From contig CM054143.1 of NCBI GenBank assembly GCA_028751875.1, positions 70,139,701 through 70,203,700 of the forward strand: 64,000 nt of DNA, in the 5' to 3' direction. This document shows positions 23,281 through 33,035 of this stretch, piece after piece. The translations under genes were made by a program, and so were the position numbers. The stretch is from Rapana venosa. Its lineage: Eukaryota > Mollusca > Gastropoda > Neogastropoda > Muricidae. Below the pieces are notes generated by a model. The model made no database searches and was not told where the DNA came from. It was given only the letters and a program-made list of their open reading frames with translations. Each line of letters begins with the position of its first letter. Positions within the stretch are counted from its first letter, which is position 1.

Positions 23281-23316
23281 CCCCCAATATTTCGGCTTTC
23301 GCCTTCCTCAGGGGGG
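23281..23316 (-). ncRNA. hammerhead-ribozyme-like motif of the Penelope-like element
   Basis: The minus strand reads a C run, CTGAGGA, AGGC-GAAA-GCC, GAAA, TATT, then a G run. This has the hammerhead order: stem I strand, CUGANGA core, a short stem II with a GAAA loop, the GAAA core, then the second stem I strand. Penelope-like elements are known to carry minimal type I hammerheads. Stem III and the cleavage triplet are not convincing here, so it may be inactive. Confidence 0.45.
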
Positions 23317-23411
23317 TTTATTATGACGTGATGGAATGACGTCAATCTCAATTTTACATCATTGTGAAATTTTTCGTTATGACATTTTAAATTGAACACC
23401 ATACTGAGACG

Positions 23412-23415
23412 ATGT

Positions 23416-23453
<38 letters not shown>

Positions 23454-23481
23454 AGGGGGAGGGGGGGGGGGGGGGGGGGGA
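23412..23481. repeat. (GA)n and G run
   Basis: An AG dinucleotide run at about 23416-23450, then GATAGGGGGA and a run of about 22 G. It lies in the 3' region of the Penelope-like element. Further (AC)n tracts are at about 23520-23650 and 23855-23925. Confidence 0.85.
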
Positions 23482-23519
23482 ATTTTACCTGGGACAATTA
23501 TGGTCATATAGTTTATGTT

Positions 23520-23550
<31 letters not shown>

Positions 23551-23996
23551 ACACAAACACACACACTTGCCCACCCACGCATACACGCACGCATGCACAC
23601 ATATACACGCATATGCACATACACACACATACACACACACATACACATCCTTTCAGGAGACTATAAGCGAAGTCCCGTGAGGGAGCACCCGCAGAACATC
23701 GGCCACATGCCAAAAACCGTTCACTTTCGGAAAGAGTAGGCAATTGTGCGCCAGTGCAAATGAATTAAACGAGTGCCTATTCCTATTCCATAATCCTCGA
23801 AGCAAAGGAATAATAAATAGTATTAAACAATAAAACATGCGCGCGCCCCACACATACACACACACACTCACACACACACACACACACCACACACACACAC
23901 ACACACAAACACCACACACAAAGTCAAGTTAGGTATTTTGGGGGGATTGTTCAAGGGAAGTTGCCAGGGTAGTGGAATGTGGTCAGGATGGCAAGC

Positions 23997-24450
23997 TCAA
24001 CTGTCACGTGTGTTGAGGCCTTCAGGGGCGTCAGTCTGCAACTTGTGTCTCCAGAAACGTTCTCGGCGGAGTCTGGCCTCGTGGGTCTGCCCGTTCACCT
24101 GTTCTATCACCTGGCACTTCACGTTGCTGAGAGAGTGTCCCGCCTGATTGAAGTGTTGGGTCACTCTTGTGCCGGTGTTTCTGGTGATGTCACTGCGGTG
24201 AAGGTACAGCCTGGTTTTCAGGGCGTTTTTGGTTTCGCCAACGTACTGGAGTCCACAGAGGTTGCAGCTGAGCAGATAAACGTTGTTTTTGCTGCTACAA
24301 GAGAAGGCGTCTCTGATGGTGAATCTCTCACCCGTAGTGAAACTGGAGAAGGACTGCCTGCCCTCTAGTAGGTGGTCCCTGCAGGTGGCACATGTTTTGG
24401 TGCAGCAGATACATCCACGACTGCCAGGTGTTTTCGTTTGTAGGAGGCAG
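23997..24450 (-). CDS. GIY-YIG endonuclease region of Penelope-like element, partial
   Basis: An open minus-strand frame of about 150 codons without an ATG, because it is the C-terminal part of a longer polyprotein. Order: GCICCTKTCATC (a likely zinc-binding cysteine cluster), SFTTGERFTIRDAFSC, then VYLLSCNLCGLQYVGET, which corresponds to the GIY...YIG core. It continues with ALKTRLYLHRSDI (conserved arginine), TQHFNQAGHS, and EARLRRERFWRHKLQT (conserved glutamate). It stops at TGA 23997-23999. The catalytic tyrosine, arginine and glutamate positions look intact. The enzyme nicks target DNA to prime reverse transcription. The RT upstream is out of frame, so the element is probably not active. 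Confidence 0.8.
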
Positions 24451-24602
24451 GACAGATGGCATGAGCATGTTCCCTAGACTCCTGCATTTTTCTCTCCTTC
24501 CCCCACCACAGGAGCTTCGGGAACTGCCTTCTTCATTCTGGCACTGCAGTGCAGGGTAGACAGATTGTCCTGTAACCATTTTCGGATGGGGGGTTCCGTG
24601 GA

Positions 24603-25216
24603 TTATGGGTGATGACTACAGGAACTCTGCTGTTGATGGGTTTTTTGGTTGTAAGTGAGGGTTAGCTGGCGTGGAGTGGCTTTTGCCCGCGATTTAGCGG
24701 CCATGATGATGGTGTCAGGGTAGCCACGATCCTGGAAGGCATGGCACATCTCATACTGTGGCGTTCGAAGTCTTGCTCTGTAGAAAAACAAGAGGCGTAC
24801 TCGCAAGAACTGTCCCACAGGGATGTTGTTCACACAATGACGGGGATGACATGATTGGAATGGAAGGTAGTTGTGGGCATCTGTTGCTTTAGAGAAGAGC
24901 TCGGTGGTGATGTAGCCACCTTCCATTCTGAGGAGAATGTCCAGGTAGGGCATTTCTGTTTTAGAACTGTGGACTGTGAACTTTATTGACGGGTGGAATG
25001 AGTTGATGAACTCACTGAAACTGTTCAGTTGTTCCTCGTCCATCCACTACACCAGTATGTCGTCAATTAAAGCGTCTCCACAGTTCTTCTTTATTACAGG
25101 GTTTTTCCGTAGTGACTTTCCAGGAAGCCTTGCAGGTGGCACTGTGGTGCCATAGGTGTGCCATGGGAGTGCCTGTTTTCGCCGGGAGATTGGCCCTTTA
25201 AAGTAAGTAGTTTGGA
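24603..25216 (-). pseudogene. Penelope-like reverse transcriptase, C-terminal part
   Basis: Minus-strand frames contain LIDDILV, a degenerate form of the R-Y-V-D-D active site, followed by a stop at about 25045. An intact 146-codon frame then carries FINSFHPSIKFTVH, EMPYLDILLRM, TELFSKATDAHNYLPF and SCHPRHCVNNIPVGQFLR. These are the thumb motifs of Penelope-like RTs (H-P-x-I-K-F-T, L-D-x-x-x, K-x-T-D-x-x-x-Y-L, S-x-H-P-x-H). The part upstream of about 25216 is missing in the gap. Confidence 0.85.
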
Positions 25217-25230
25217 TCGACCCCGGGGGG

Positions 25231-25730
25231 NNNNNNNNNNNNNNNNNNNNNNNNNNNNNNNNNNNNNNNNNNNNNNNNNNNNNNNNNNNNNNNNNNNNNN
25301 NNNNNNNNNNNNNNNNNNNNNNNNNNNNNNNNNNNNNNNNNNNNNNNNNNNNNNNNNNNNNNNNNNNNNNNNNNNNNNNNNNNNNNNNNNNNNNNNNNNN
25401 NNNNNNNNNNNNNNNNNNNNNNNNNNNNNNNNNNNNNNNNNNNNNNNNNNNNNNNNNNNNNNNNNNNNNNNNNNNNNNNNNNNNNNNNNNNNNNNNNNNN
25501 NNNNNNNNNNNNNNNNNNNNNNNNNNNNNNNNNNNNNNNNNNNNNNNNNNNNNNNNNNNNNNNNNNNNNNNNNNNNNNNNNNNNNNNNNNNNNNNNNNNN
25601 NNNNNNNNNNNNNNNNNNNNNNNNNNNNNNNNNNNNNNNNNNNNNNNNNNNNNNNNNNNNNNNNNNNNNNNNNNNNNNNNNNNNNNNNNNNNNNNNNNNN
25701 NNNNNNNNNNNNNNNNNNNNNNNNNNNNNN
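25231..25730. other. assembly gap, 500 N
   Basis: Exactly 500 N. The Penelope-like RT should continue to the right of it on the minus strand, but 25731-26460 shows no RT sequence. The gap, the element boundary, or a misjoin must explain this. Confidence 0.99.
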
Positions 25731-26465
25731 TTTTGACATTTGAAGAATAAATGCTGTTTTTATTTTGTTGTAGTTACTACTAAATTCTCAATGAATTTAA
25801 AATTTAAAAAAATTTTTATTGCTGCTCAAGTCTAACTAGACTGGACACATGGAACACGAACTAGGTCATCGAGGGGTGCTCTCATAATTCATGAACTCTT
25901 GTGAAATTTCTCCGTTATAACAATTAGTTCGGGCAATAATTCTGTTAAAAAATAGCTTGTAGTAGTGTTCTTTTTTTCTTCTTCTTAGTATCTGTACTTT
26001 GTTGTATCATGTCAAAATGGTCGGTGAAACATTGTGAAAACAAATGCAGGAATGACAACTCCTGCCTCGATTTCATTTAGAACTGTTAGAAATTTTGACT
26101 GATCTGTTTACCATTTGTTGTTAGTATGTGCATGTAAGATAGCATTTTTAACATAAATAAATACATACATAACAATTAGAGAACACACATGAAGGCATCC
26201 ATTCAAGTTCATGCAGATCACAACTTTTTTTTCTGAATCAGAGGATGCAAGTGCTAAAGAAATGAATAAAACTTGTTTTGTCAGACTCTCAGTTGCTTTC
26301 ACATTTTAAACAGTGCATGCATTTTCTTCACTGGTTTTTCATCAGGTTGTGTTGTTTATCCAAGCATGCAGTTTGAAAGAAAAAACACACACACAAACTG
26401 GAAACTTTTTGTAATGCTTTTATTGTGCACAAAGTAAATTTCTGTTTTGTATTATTTTTGTATCA
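25731..26465. other. no feature recognised
   Basis: AT-rich unique-looking sequence. Open frames are short, and I see no splice-bordered exon or element motif. Confidence 0.5.
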
Positions 26466-26540
26466 CTCACACACACACACACACACACACACCACACACA
26501 CACACAACACACACACACACACACACACATAAAACACACA

Positions 26541-26611
<71 letters not shown>

Positions 26612-26633
26612 CACACACACACACACACACACA
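26466..26633. repeat. (AC)n microsatellite at LINE-A 3' end
   Basis: A long AC run with a few interruptions. It directly abuts ACAAGATTCAAGATTTAATT, the reverse complement of the LINE-A 3' terminus, just as (TG)n abuts LINE-A copy 2 at 21813. Confidence 0.9.
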
Positions 26634-29080
26634 AGATTCAAGATTTAATTCCTTACACCCATTTTAGGGTATGGAGGATTACAAACAAATTGAACAGGAG
26701 AATAAGCCTAACAGCAATTCACCCAAAAATCATACCAATACTAACAGAAACTGAAAAACAAGAGTTCATCGCAAAATGATAAGCAAACAGTATTAAAGAC
26801 TCAATACTATTTCTTCAAGTATACACATTTCTTTAAAATACATAATCTACACTTGTGAAAGACAATTGAAATTTCAAGAAGTCAAGTCAAGTCAAGTCAA
26901 GTCAAGTCAAAAACACTTTAATCATCCCATGAAAGGCAATTACAATACTGACAGGCACATTGATACACATCAAAAATATCAAAGACACAAAAGCTATATT
27001 TCATATTGGTTTTCAAATGACTTCAAATAAAATGTCACGAACACACACACACACACAAACACACCAACACACACAGCGCCATGCGCACTACACACACCAA
27101 CAAACACACGCACGCATGCACACATATCAATTGTGAACACAATTTTAAAACCCATTGACTAGAAGACACAAAAAACTTTTTTTTACACACACATATACGC
27201 AGCACGTACACACGCACGTATGTGTGTGTGCGAACATGCACACCCACACCATACACCAATATATAAATTCAATGTTTTAAGACCGTTGACTAGAAGACAG
27301 ACTTATTTTACACACCCACGCACCCACCCCCACACACATAATTATGTATTGACTACACTCAACAATGACAATCAGGCAAGTAATTCAGAGAAATGTAAAA
27401 ACTAGGTAGTCACCATCATTGTGAATTTAGAATTCGAATGCTTACTGGCACACAAGAATTTCTTTTTCTGTTAGTTTTGCTGATGGGACACTGAAAACGG
27501 CGTTCCGAAGGCAACATTTGAAATTCTGGAAACAAAGCATGGGAAGGATCAGCCAAAATGGCAGTGGCTTTGCGTACAAGCTGCTGATTGCAGAACGACA
27601 TGAGATCTCTTTGTTCTTTTCCAATTATTTTTTAGCAGATTCTTACAATTCTCTGCAGGCCATTCTTGTTTTTAACACTAAGGTTATTGTACCAACAAAT
27701 GAAAGCAAAACTTAGAACACTCTCTATGTAAGACTTGTAAAAAAAAGGAAAGCATTTTTTTGTCTACAAAAAATGAGTTCAGTTTCCTCAGAAAATACAG
27801 ACGTTGTTGTCCCTTTTTGACAATAGCGTCAGTGTTAACGTCCCAGTTTAACTTGTGGTCAAAAACAGTTCCCAGATACTTATAGTTCAAAACGTTTTCA
27901 ACCTCTTGATTATGGATAATACTATTCTTAGGAGTATGCCCTGATCTTCTGAAGTCGATAGGCAGGTCTTTAGTTTTAGAAACATTTAGCTCCAGATAGG
28001 CCTCGTCACACCAGTGTATGAACTCAGTGAGGGCTGTACCATGGTCTAAGACTGATCCGGATAAGAGAGATAACAGAGCACTATCGTCTGCGAACTTTAC
28101 CAGAAAGGAATTTCCATAGTTGCTTCTGCAATCATTTGTGAAATACAGGTCTGCAAATCTTATGAATATTGAGAGCGACAGGAGAACTTTTTGAGATTTG
28201 CATTTCGTTAGCCTACAACAATTATAACTGGACATGGGTTGAAGAAAATGTCGGGGAATGAAATCTTGTGGTAAATGTTTGAAGTGGGGACACTCCATGA
28301 CAAAATGAAATTCATCCCCTAAAACAGACATATTTCAAATTGAACATATTCTTTCTTCCCTTGGTATATTATGGAAACGTCCAACCTCAATAGGAAGCTT
28401 GTGACAGCTACAAGGAAACTTCATAAGAGCGTAAACATATACATCTGGTAGACAAGTTATATATTTTTCCATACCATAATTGATCTTATAGTTTTTGTAA
28501 TAAAGGCATCTACTATTACTCCACAGCTCAGTTCTCCATTCATTAACAAAGTTTTCTATTAAGAAGGCTTTGATACGTGAGCTTGTAGACTGAATACTTG
28601 AACAAAACTGTCTCTCCCACAAACAGTCAAATCCGCTTTGTACTGAAATATTTTGTATCTTATTTAGCCATGATGATTGAATCAAAGATTTGTCATGTAA
28701 ATCTTTTCATCAGCTGATAAACATTTGAGGATAGGCTTTTCAGAACTGGATGGTCAAGCAGCGCATTCAGAAACTACCCATTCAAACAGAGACAAAAAAT
28801 AGACAAAGGATATCTGTCCGTTTTTTCCATTATACTAGCGAGTTGACGTTGTTACGCTTTAAAGAAAAATATACGTTAAAAATCTTCACTGGAACCTTGT
28901 CAATTATTGTTAGGTTTCATATCTCCAAATTTTCACTCCATACAACAAAACAGGTACAACGGTTTTATCGAATGTTTTTAGTTTGCCATTATGTTTTTCG
29001 AATAAATCAAGGTGTCACATGTATAGGTTGTTCTTATTGCCATGCAGTGTATCTAACTAAGCATAACTTTAATAGCTTAA
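26634..29080 (-). mobile_element. LINE-A 3' fragment, copy 1, split by LINE-B
   Basis: Minus-strand pieces at 28148-29080 and 26634-26879. The first reads from a degenerate thumb region through WLNKIQNIS, NEWRTELW, KFPCSCHKLPIEVGRFHN and GDEFHFVMECPHF. These are the C-terminal block of CR1-like LINEs, with a conserved H-x-L-x-I-E-x-G-R and E-x-H-F-x-x-E-C-P motif. The second is the 3' UTR ending in AATCTTGAATCTTGT (complement of 26634 onwards). The intact order is shown by copy 2 at 20715-21812. A 1.27-kb LINE-B interrupts it. Confidence 0.85.
26879..28147 (-). mobile_element. LINE-B, copy 1, 5'-truncated, inserted in LINE-A
   Basis: The minus strand encodes FLVKFADDSALLSLL (intact F-A-D-D active site), EFIHWCDEAYLELNVSKTK, DFRRSG, VLNYKYLGTVFDHKLNWDVN and QQRLYFLRKLNSF. 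This is a LINE RT palm-thumb segment resembling Rex1/CR1-like elements of fish and invertebrates. The open frame runs about 140 codons but is truncated at the N-terminus. The 3' UTR holds two copies of a CTTCTAGTCAA-type block with CA microsatellites, and the tail is (GACTT)n (complement of GTCAA repeats at 26881-26910). Confidence 0.88.
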
Positions 29081-29129
29081 GCACCACACACACACCACAC
29101 ACACACACACCGAATTATACATTACTAAA

Positions 29130-32100
29130 TACTTTATATGCATTGCCCATCAGTGTGATTGCATTTCCCACTGTACAGTCATTGGCTGCCACAGTGTGCA
29201 GATGTGAAGGTGTTGTGAACAGGAAAAGGTCGGGTTGCATCCCCTACCACTTTTTTCCACAATTTCTGTGGAAAATTGGCGTGAAAGTATGGAACTATGG
29301 TTTAAGTTAAAAAAACTATGAGTTTTGCTACATCCATTAAAATACATATTTTTTATATATAAAAGCAGACAAGTAAAAACACAACACCCAAGTGTTTGGC
29401 GAGCCAAAGTTTGGTTGATTTAAACCTTCTTCAGGCTGAAAGATGGCCAGTGCAGTAATAAACCTATACAGGAGTGAAAACACAGCCCTGTACACATGCA
29501 ACATGCACTGACATGGTTGAACACTCCACACCCACCTTTTGTTGTGTGTGTTGTGTGTGGTGTGTTCACATTCATTTAATCGTCTTTTCACAGTGTGATA
29601 TTGGGGGGAGCGGGGGGAGGGGGTATGGAGTGTCAAGGGAGGAGGGTTGTAGTTAGGTAACTGTACAGGAGAAGGATTGCAGGGGATCATGCATGCGATA
29701 TGTAAAACAAAAATTTACAAAACATACAAAAAAACAAACAAAAACCAAAAAAAATTATAGAAAATATACACCGTTACATTACTACTATTGAACTACAATA
29801 AACAACTCAAGAAAAAGTGCCAATTCTAACAATTCATAACAAAATCAGTATTCCAATGAAAAATGTAAATAAAATTCCAAAACTACTGTTTATCATTTGA
29901 AATAAAAACCAAACTATATTAATGTGTGTACCCACTCCCCTGCCCTCAAAAGAAACCCAAGAAGCAGCCCCCCTCCACCCCACCCTGGAAGAAAGCGCTC
30001 AACTCTTAAAACAAGAGCGAGAAACACCAACAACAGCCAAAAACCCAATTATAAAACACAATATCTCGAGCCCCCTCCTTGAAACAAACTAGATAAAAAA
30101 CAATAGGAATGCAACAACTGTGGTTAATGATTTTTCTTTTCAATTCTAACAAGCTCGAAAAAAAATAATTTCTGGGACTAGAGCGTCTTTAAAGTTCCAA
30201 AGAATCATAATAACAAACCAACTGGACTATGCATAAGCGATCCTAAAAAAGTCGTACATAAGTGACAGACTGCTAAATATTGCTGATGGACAGGATGCCA
30301 TCAAAACGGGAATTTGCTCTTTTAATCATCTGCGACAGGTTATATATGATATGCTGTTATATTTATTACAGCATATCAAAAAAAGCATTTCCGCATATTT
30401 TGTCTTTGGAAGCAATTCAGCTTTCCCATTACAAGCTAAGGAAACAATCTGCTTTGAACAGTATACAATCATGTTCTGTATTTTGACGGAAAGACTCAAA
30501 TTTACGTAATTCTTAGTGTGCTGTCTAGACACCAAGTCTCCTTTTCCTCACACTGAAATAACTTTTGTTGTGATTTTATTACAATATGATAAACACGCTT
30601 GTGTTGTGTGTGTGTTGTGTGTGTGTGTGTGTGTGTGTGTGTTGTGTGTGTGTGTGTGTGAAGCTGCTGTCATTCTTGGAGTGAGAGATAGGCACGCTGT
30701 GGCTGGATATCGGCCGTTGTTTTTTCTGGTGCGCATTTGTTCAGTGTTTACAAAATGGCGATTCAGTGATGAAACAGTTGCCAATTTGTTCTGCATTGAA
30801 GAGGACGATCTGCAACATTCATGCAGAACACATGTATGGATACAGGAACTTGCCCGGTACTATCAGGCAAGTCATGGGGGTGTTAACTGATGAAATATAT
30901 ATCGGGGAATTGGTTTGAAGGGTTTGTTGTTTCTGATTTATGTTTATGTCACATAAGCGCTTGGGAATCAGAAAAATCTAGTTGTACTAGTTTTTAAATT
31001 CCCCCCCGAATTATGTATGATGACCCTCCATTGCGTGGAAACCATTCTGAATGGCCAACATGCAAAACAACTCATTTGGAAAGAACAAACTTGAAGATTG
31101 CTGTATACATATTATAATCTGTTGGCTGTTGTTAGATAATTTTTTGCAGAGATGATTTCTTCATTTTTGCAGATTTGTTTTTACACTGATCAGTTTGCTG
31201 AGTTTTCTGTGTGAGTTTTCTTTTTTTGTTCCTGGATTTTTGTCACAAGTGTGGTGGATGCAGAATTCAAATTGCTATAACTTCAGAAGTTATATTTCAT
31301 TTAAACACAAATAAAAAATACAAATCTTTTTTATGGGCGCGGCGTAATATAAAAAAAGAAAACTAGATCTTATCACAAAGAAAAAAACATTCATAATTTC
31401 AATGTCTTCTGTTTCTTGTTTCAATAAGTGAATTCTTCTTCTAAAAAAGGAAATTGGTGGTAAAAAAAAAGAAAGTGAGAAACTGTTAAAAGAAAAGAAG
31501 CCTGCACTGACAAGGAAGCCATTACTCCATGTAGTTGTTGGAGTCCTTGAAGTGACTTGAGCTGTCGTTGCTTTCTGTCATCAATCTTCTCTTCACAATT
31601 CCTGTCACTTATTATGGAGAAAACAAATTTTTTTTTAAATGGGTATGAGGCCCGTTTCCGTATTCAGTAGAGATTAGTAGTTGATTTCCATCCGTGACAG
31701 CAAAATGCAGAGATGGTTGACTTTGTTACACTTCTGGCTCATCTTCATTTCAATTCTATAACTCAGTGACACTTCACTCCAGTCACACAGACACTGAGAA
31801 AGAAACACTTGCTGTGAACAATATTAGTGATCCATACACGTCACCATCTCTCCTGTCTTCTTCAATGGTCAGCTGTCTGACAACATTGTGCGGCATAGTT
31901 ATCTTGTCCCCAGGACTGTCTGCTAACCATTTTAATAAAGAAAATTAATGCATTTCCTTGCTTTTGTTAAAATGTATCCAATATTCAGAGCATTCCAAGT
32001 GAATTTTGATGTGTGTGTGAGAGAGAGAGAGAGAGTGAGGCCACGTTCATAGTGCGACTCACAACTGTAGAGCAAGCATGAAACAAAAAGCATACATACC
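29130..32100 (-). repeat. dispersed repeat E, copy 2 (inverted)
   Basis: Minus-strand counterpart of 17600-19439 plus 20376-20405. Matching anchors include TTTTACTTGTCTGC-type sequence near 29370, TTCTGCATTGAAGAGGACGA near 30790, and the ACTTGGAATGCTC block near 31995. It lacks the 932-bp Ginger-like element. It contains about 1 kb of extra sequence at 29565-30600, placed inside the (CA)n tract, with no recognisable termini or protein. Confidence 0.8.
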
Positions 32101-32102
32101 TG

Positions 32103-32545
32103 CATGTATTAACTAGAAAAGGCGTTTATGCTTTAAATCCATATGTATTAACTAGAAAAGGCGTTTATGCTTTAAATCCATATGTATTAACTAGAAAAGG
32201 CGTTTATGCTTTAAATCCATATGTATTAACTAGAAAAGGCGTTGATGCTTTAAATCCGCATGTATGAATTAGAAAAGGCGTTGATGCTTTAAATCCGCAC
32301 GTATGGATTAGAAAAGGCGTTGATGCTTTAAATCCGCACGTATGAATTAGAAAAGGCGTTGATGCTTTAAATCCGCACGTATGAATTAGAAAAGGCCTTG
32401 ATGCTTTAAATCCGCACGTATGAATTAGAAAAGGCCTTGATGCTTTAAATCCGCACGTATGAATTAGAAAAGGCGTTGATGCTTTAAATCCGCACGTATG
32501 AATTAGAAAAGGCGTTGTGCGTTTTTAATCCGCATGTATGATAGA
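32103..32545 (-). repeat. 39-bp minisatellite, copy 2 (inverted)
   Basis: About eleven very regular units of TAGAAAAGGCGTTGATGCTT followed by TAAATCCGCACGTATGAAT. The four units nearest repeat E carry the CATATGTATTAAC variant with GTTTATGC; those nearest repeat D carry CGCACGTATGAAT. The polarity of variants matches copy 1. Confidence 0.92.
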
Positions 32546-32559
32546 AAGAAGTCCGCTTT

Positions 32560-33035
32560 TGTCTTTCATGTGCCGTCCTCCTTCTGTGATTCCTAATGTG
32601 GAATGGTACAGCTGTGCAGAGATTGCAGTGATGCAGACAGAGAGACGGGCCTTAGCAAGCGTAGACTAGCGGTCAGGTAGTAGCAGTTATCGTAGTGAAG
32701 TAGAAAGTTAGAATATGTCTTGCATTCTTGTTCTCTTCCATTTGTCCCCCTCCACCTCCCTTCTGACATTCCTATTTATCAACCAAGTGGATTGTACACA
32801 GCTGATGACAATTGCAGTTGTGGAATGAGAGTACACCCCTTTGTTTGCGTTAGAAATAGCGTGAATGAGAGAGACAGAGATGGATTGATTAGTGTTTGTA
32901 GTTTGTGTTCCATGTTGTGCTGTTCTCGTTTCTTTCCAGTCAACCCAAGAGCACAGCCTGTGAGACCTGTTGAGCTATCAGATGTATCTCACTAACGTAT
33001 CAGGACAGACTGACCAACGTCATATTCTTTCAGGA
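32560..33035 (-). repeat. dispersed repeat D, copy 2 (inverted)
   Basis: Minus-strand counterpart of 16800-17190, with a further stretch at 32965-33035 that joins repeat C at GGAGTCAGAGGCC. The copy at 62240-62335 shares this C-to-D joint, so the joint is ancestral and not local. Confidence 0.75.

Larger units (their letters stand above)
23231..25230 (-). mobile_element. Penelope-like retroelement (GIY-YIG type), 5' end in gap
   Basis: On the minus strand from the gap downwards: RT palm remnant with IDDILV (about 25055), RT thumb and C-terminal region (24603-25043), a cysteine-rich motif and a GIY-YIG endonuclease (23997-24450), then a 3' region with microsatellites and a hammerhead-like motif (23281-23316), ending in a (TA)n target. 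RT followed by a C-terminal GIY-YIG domain is diagnostic of Penelope-like elements, and the cysteine cluster before it resembles Neptune-type members. A stop follows the active site and there are frameshifts, so the copy is dead. The 5' part is lost in the 500-N gap. Confidence 0.88.
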
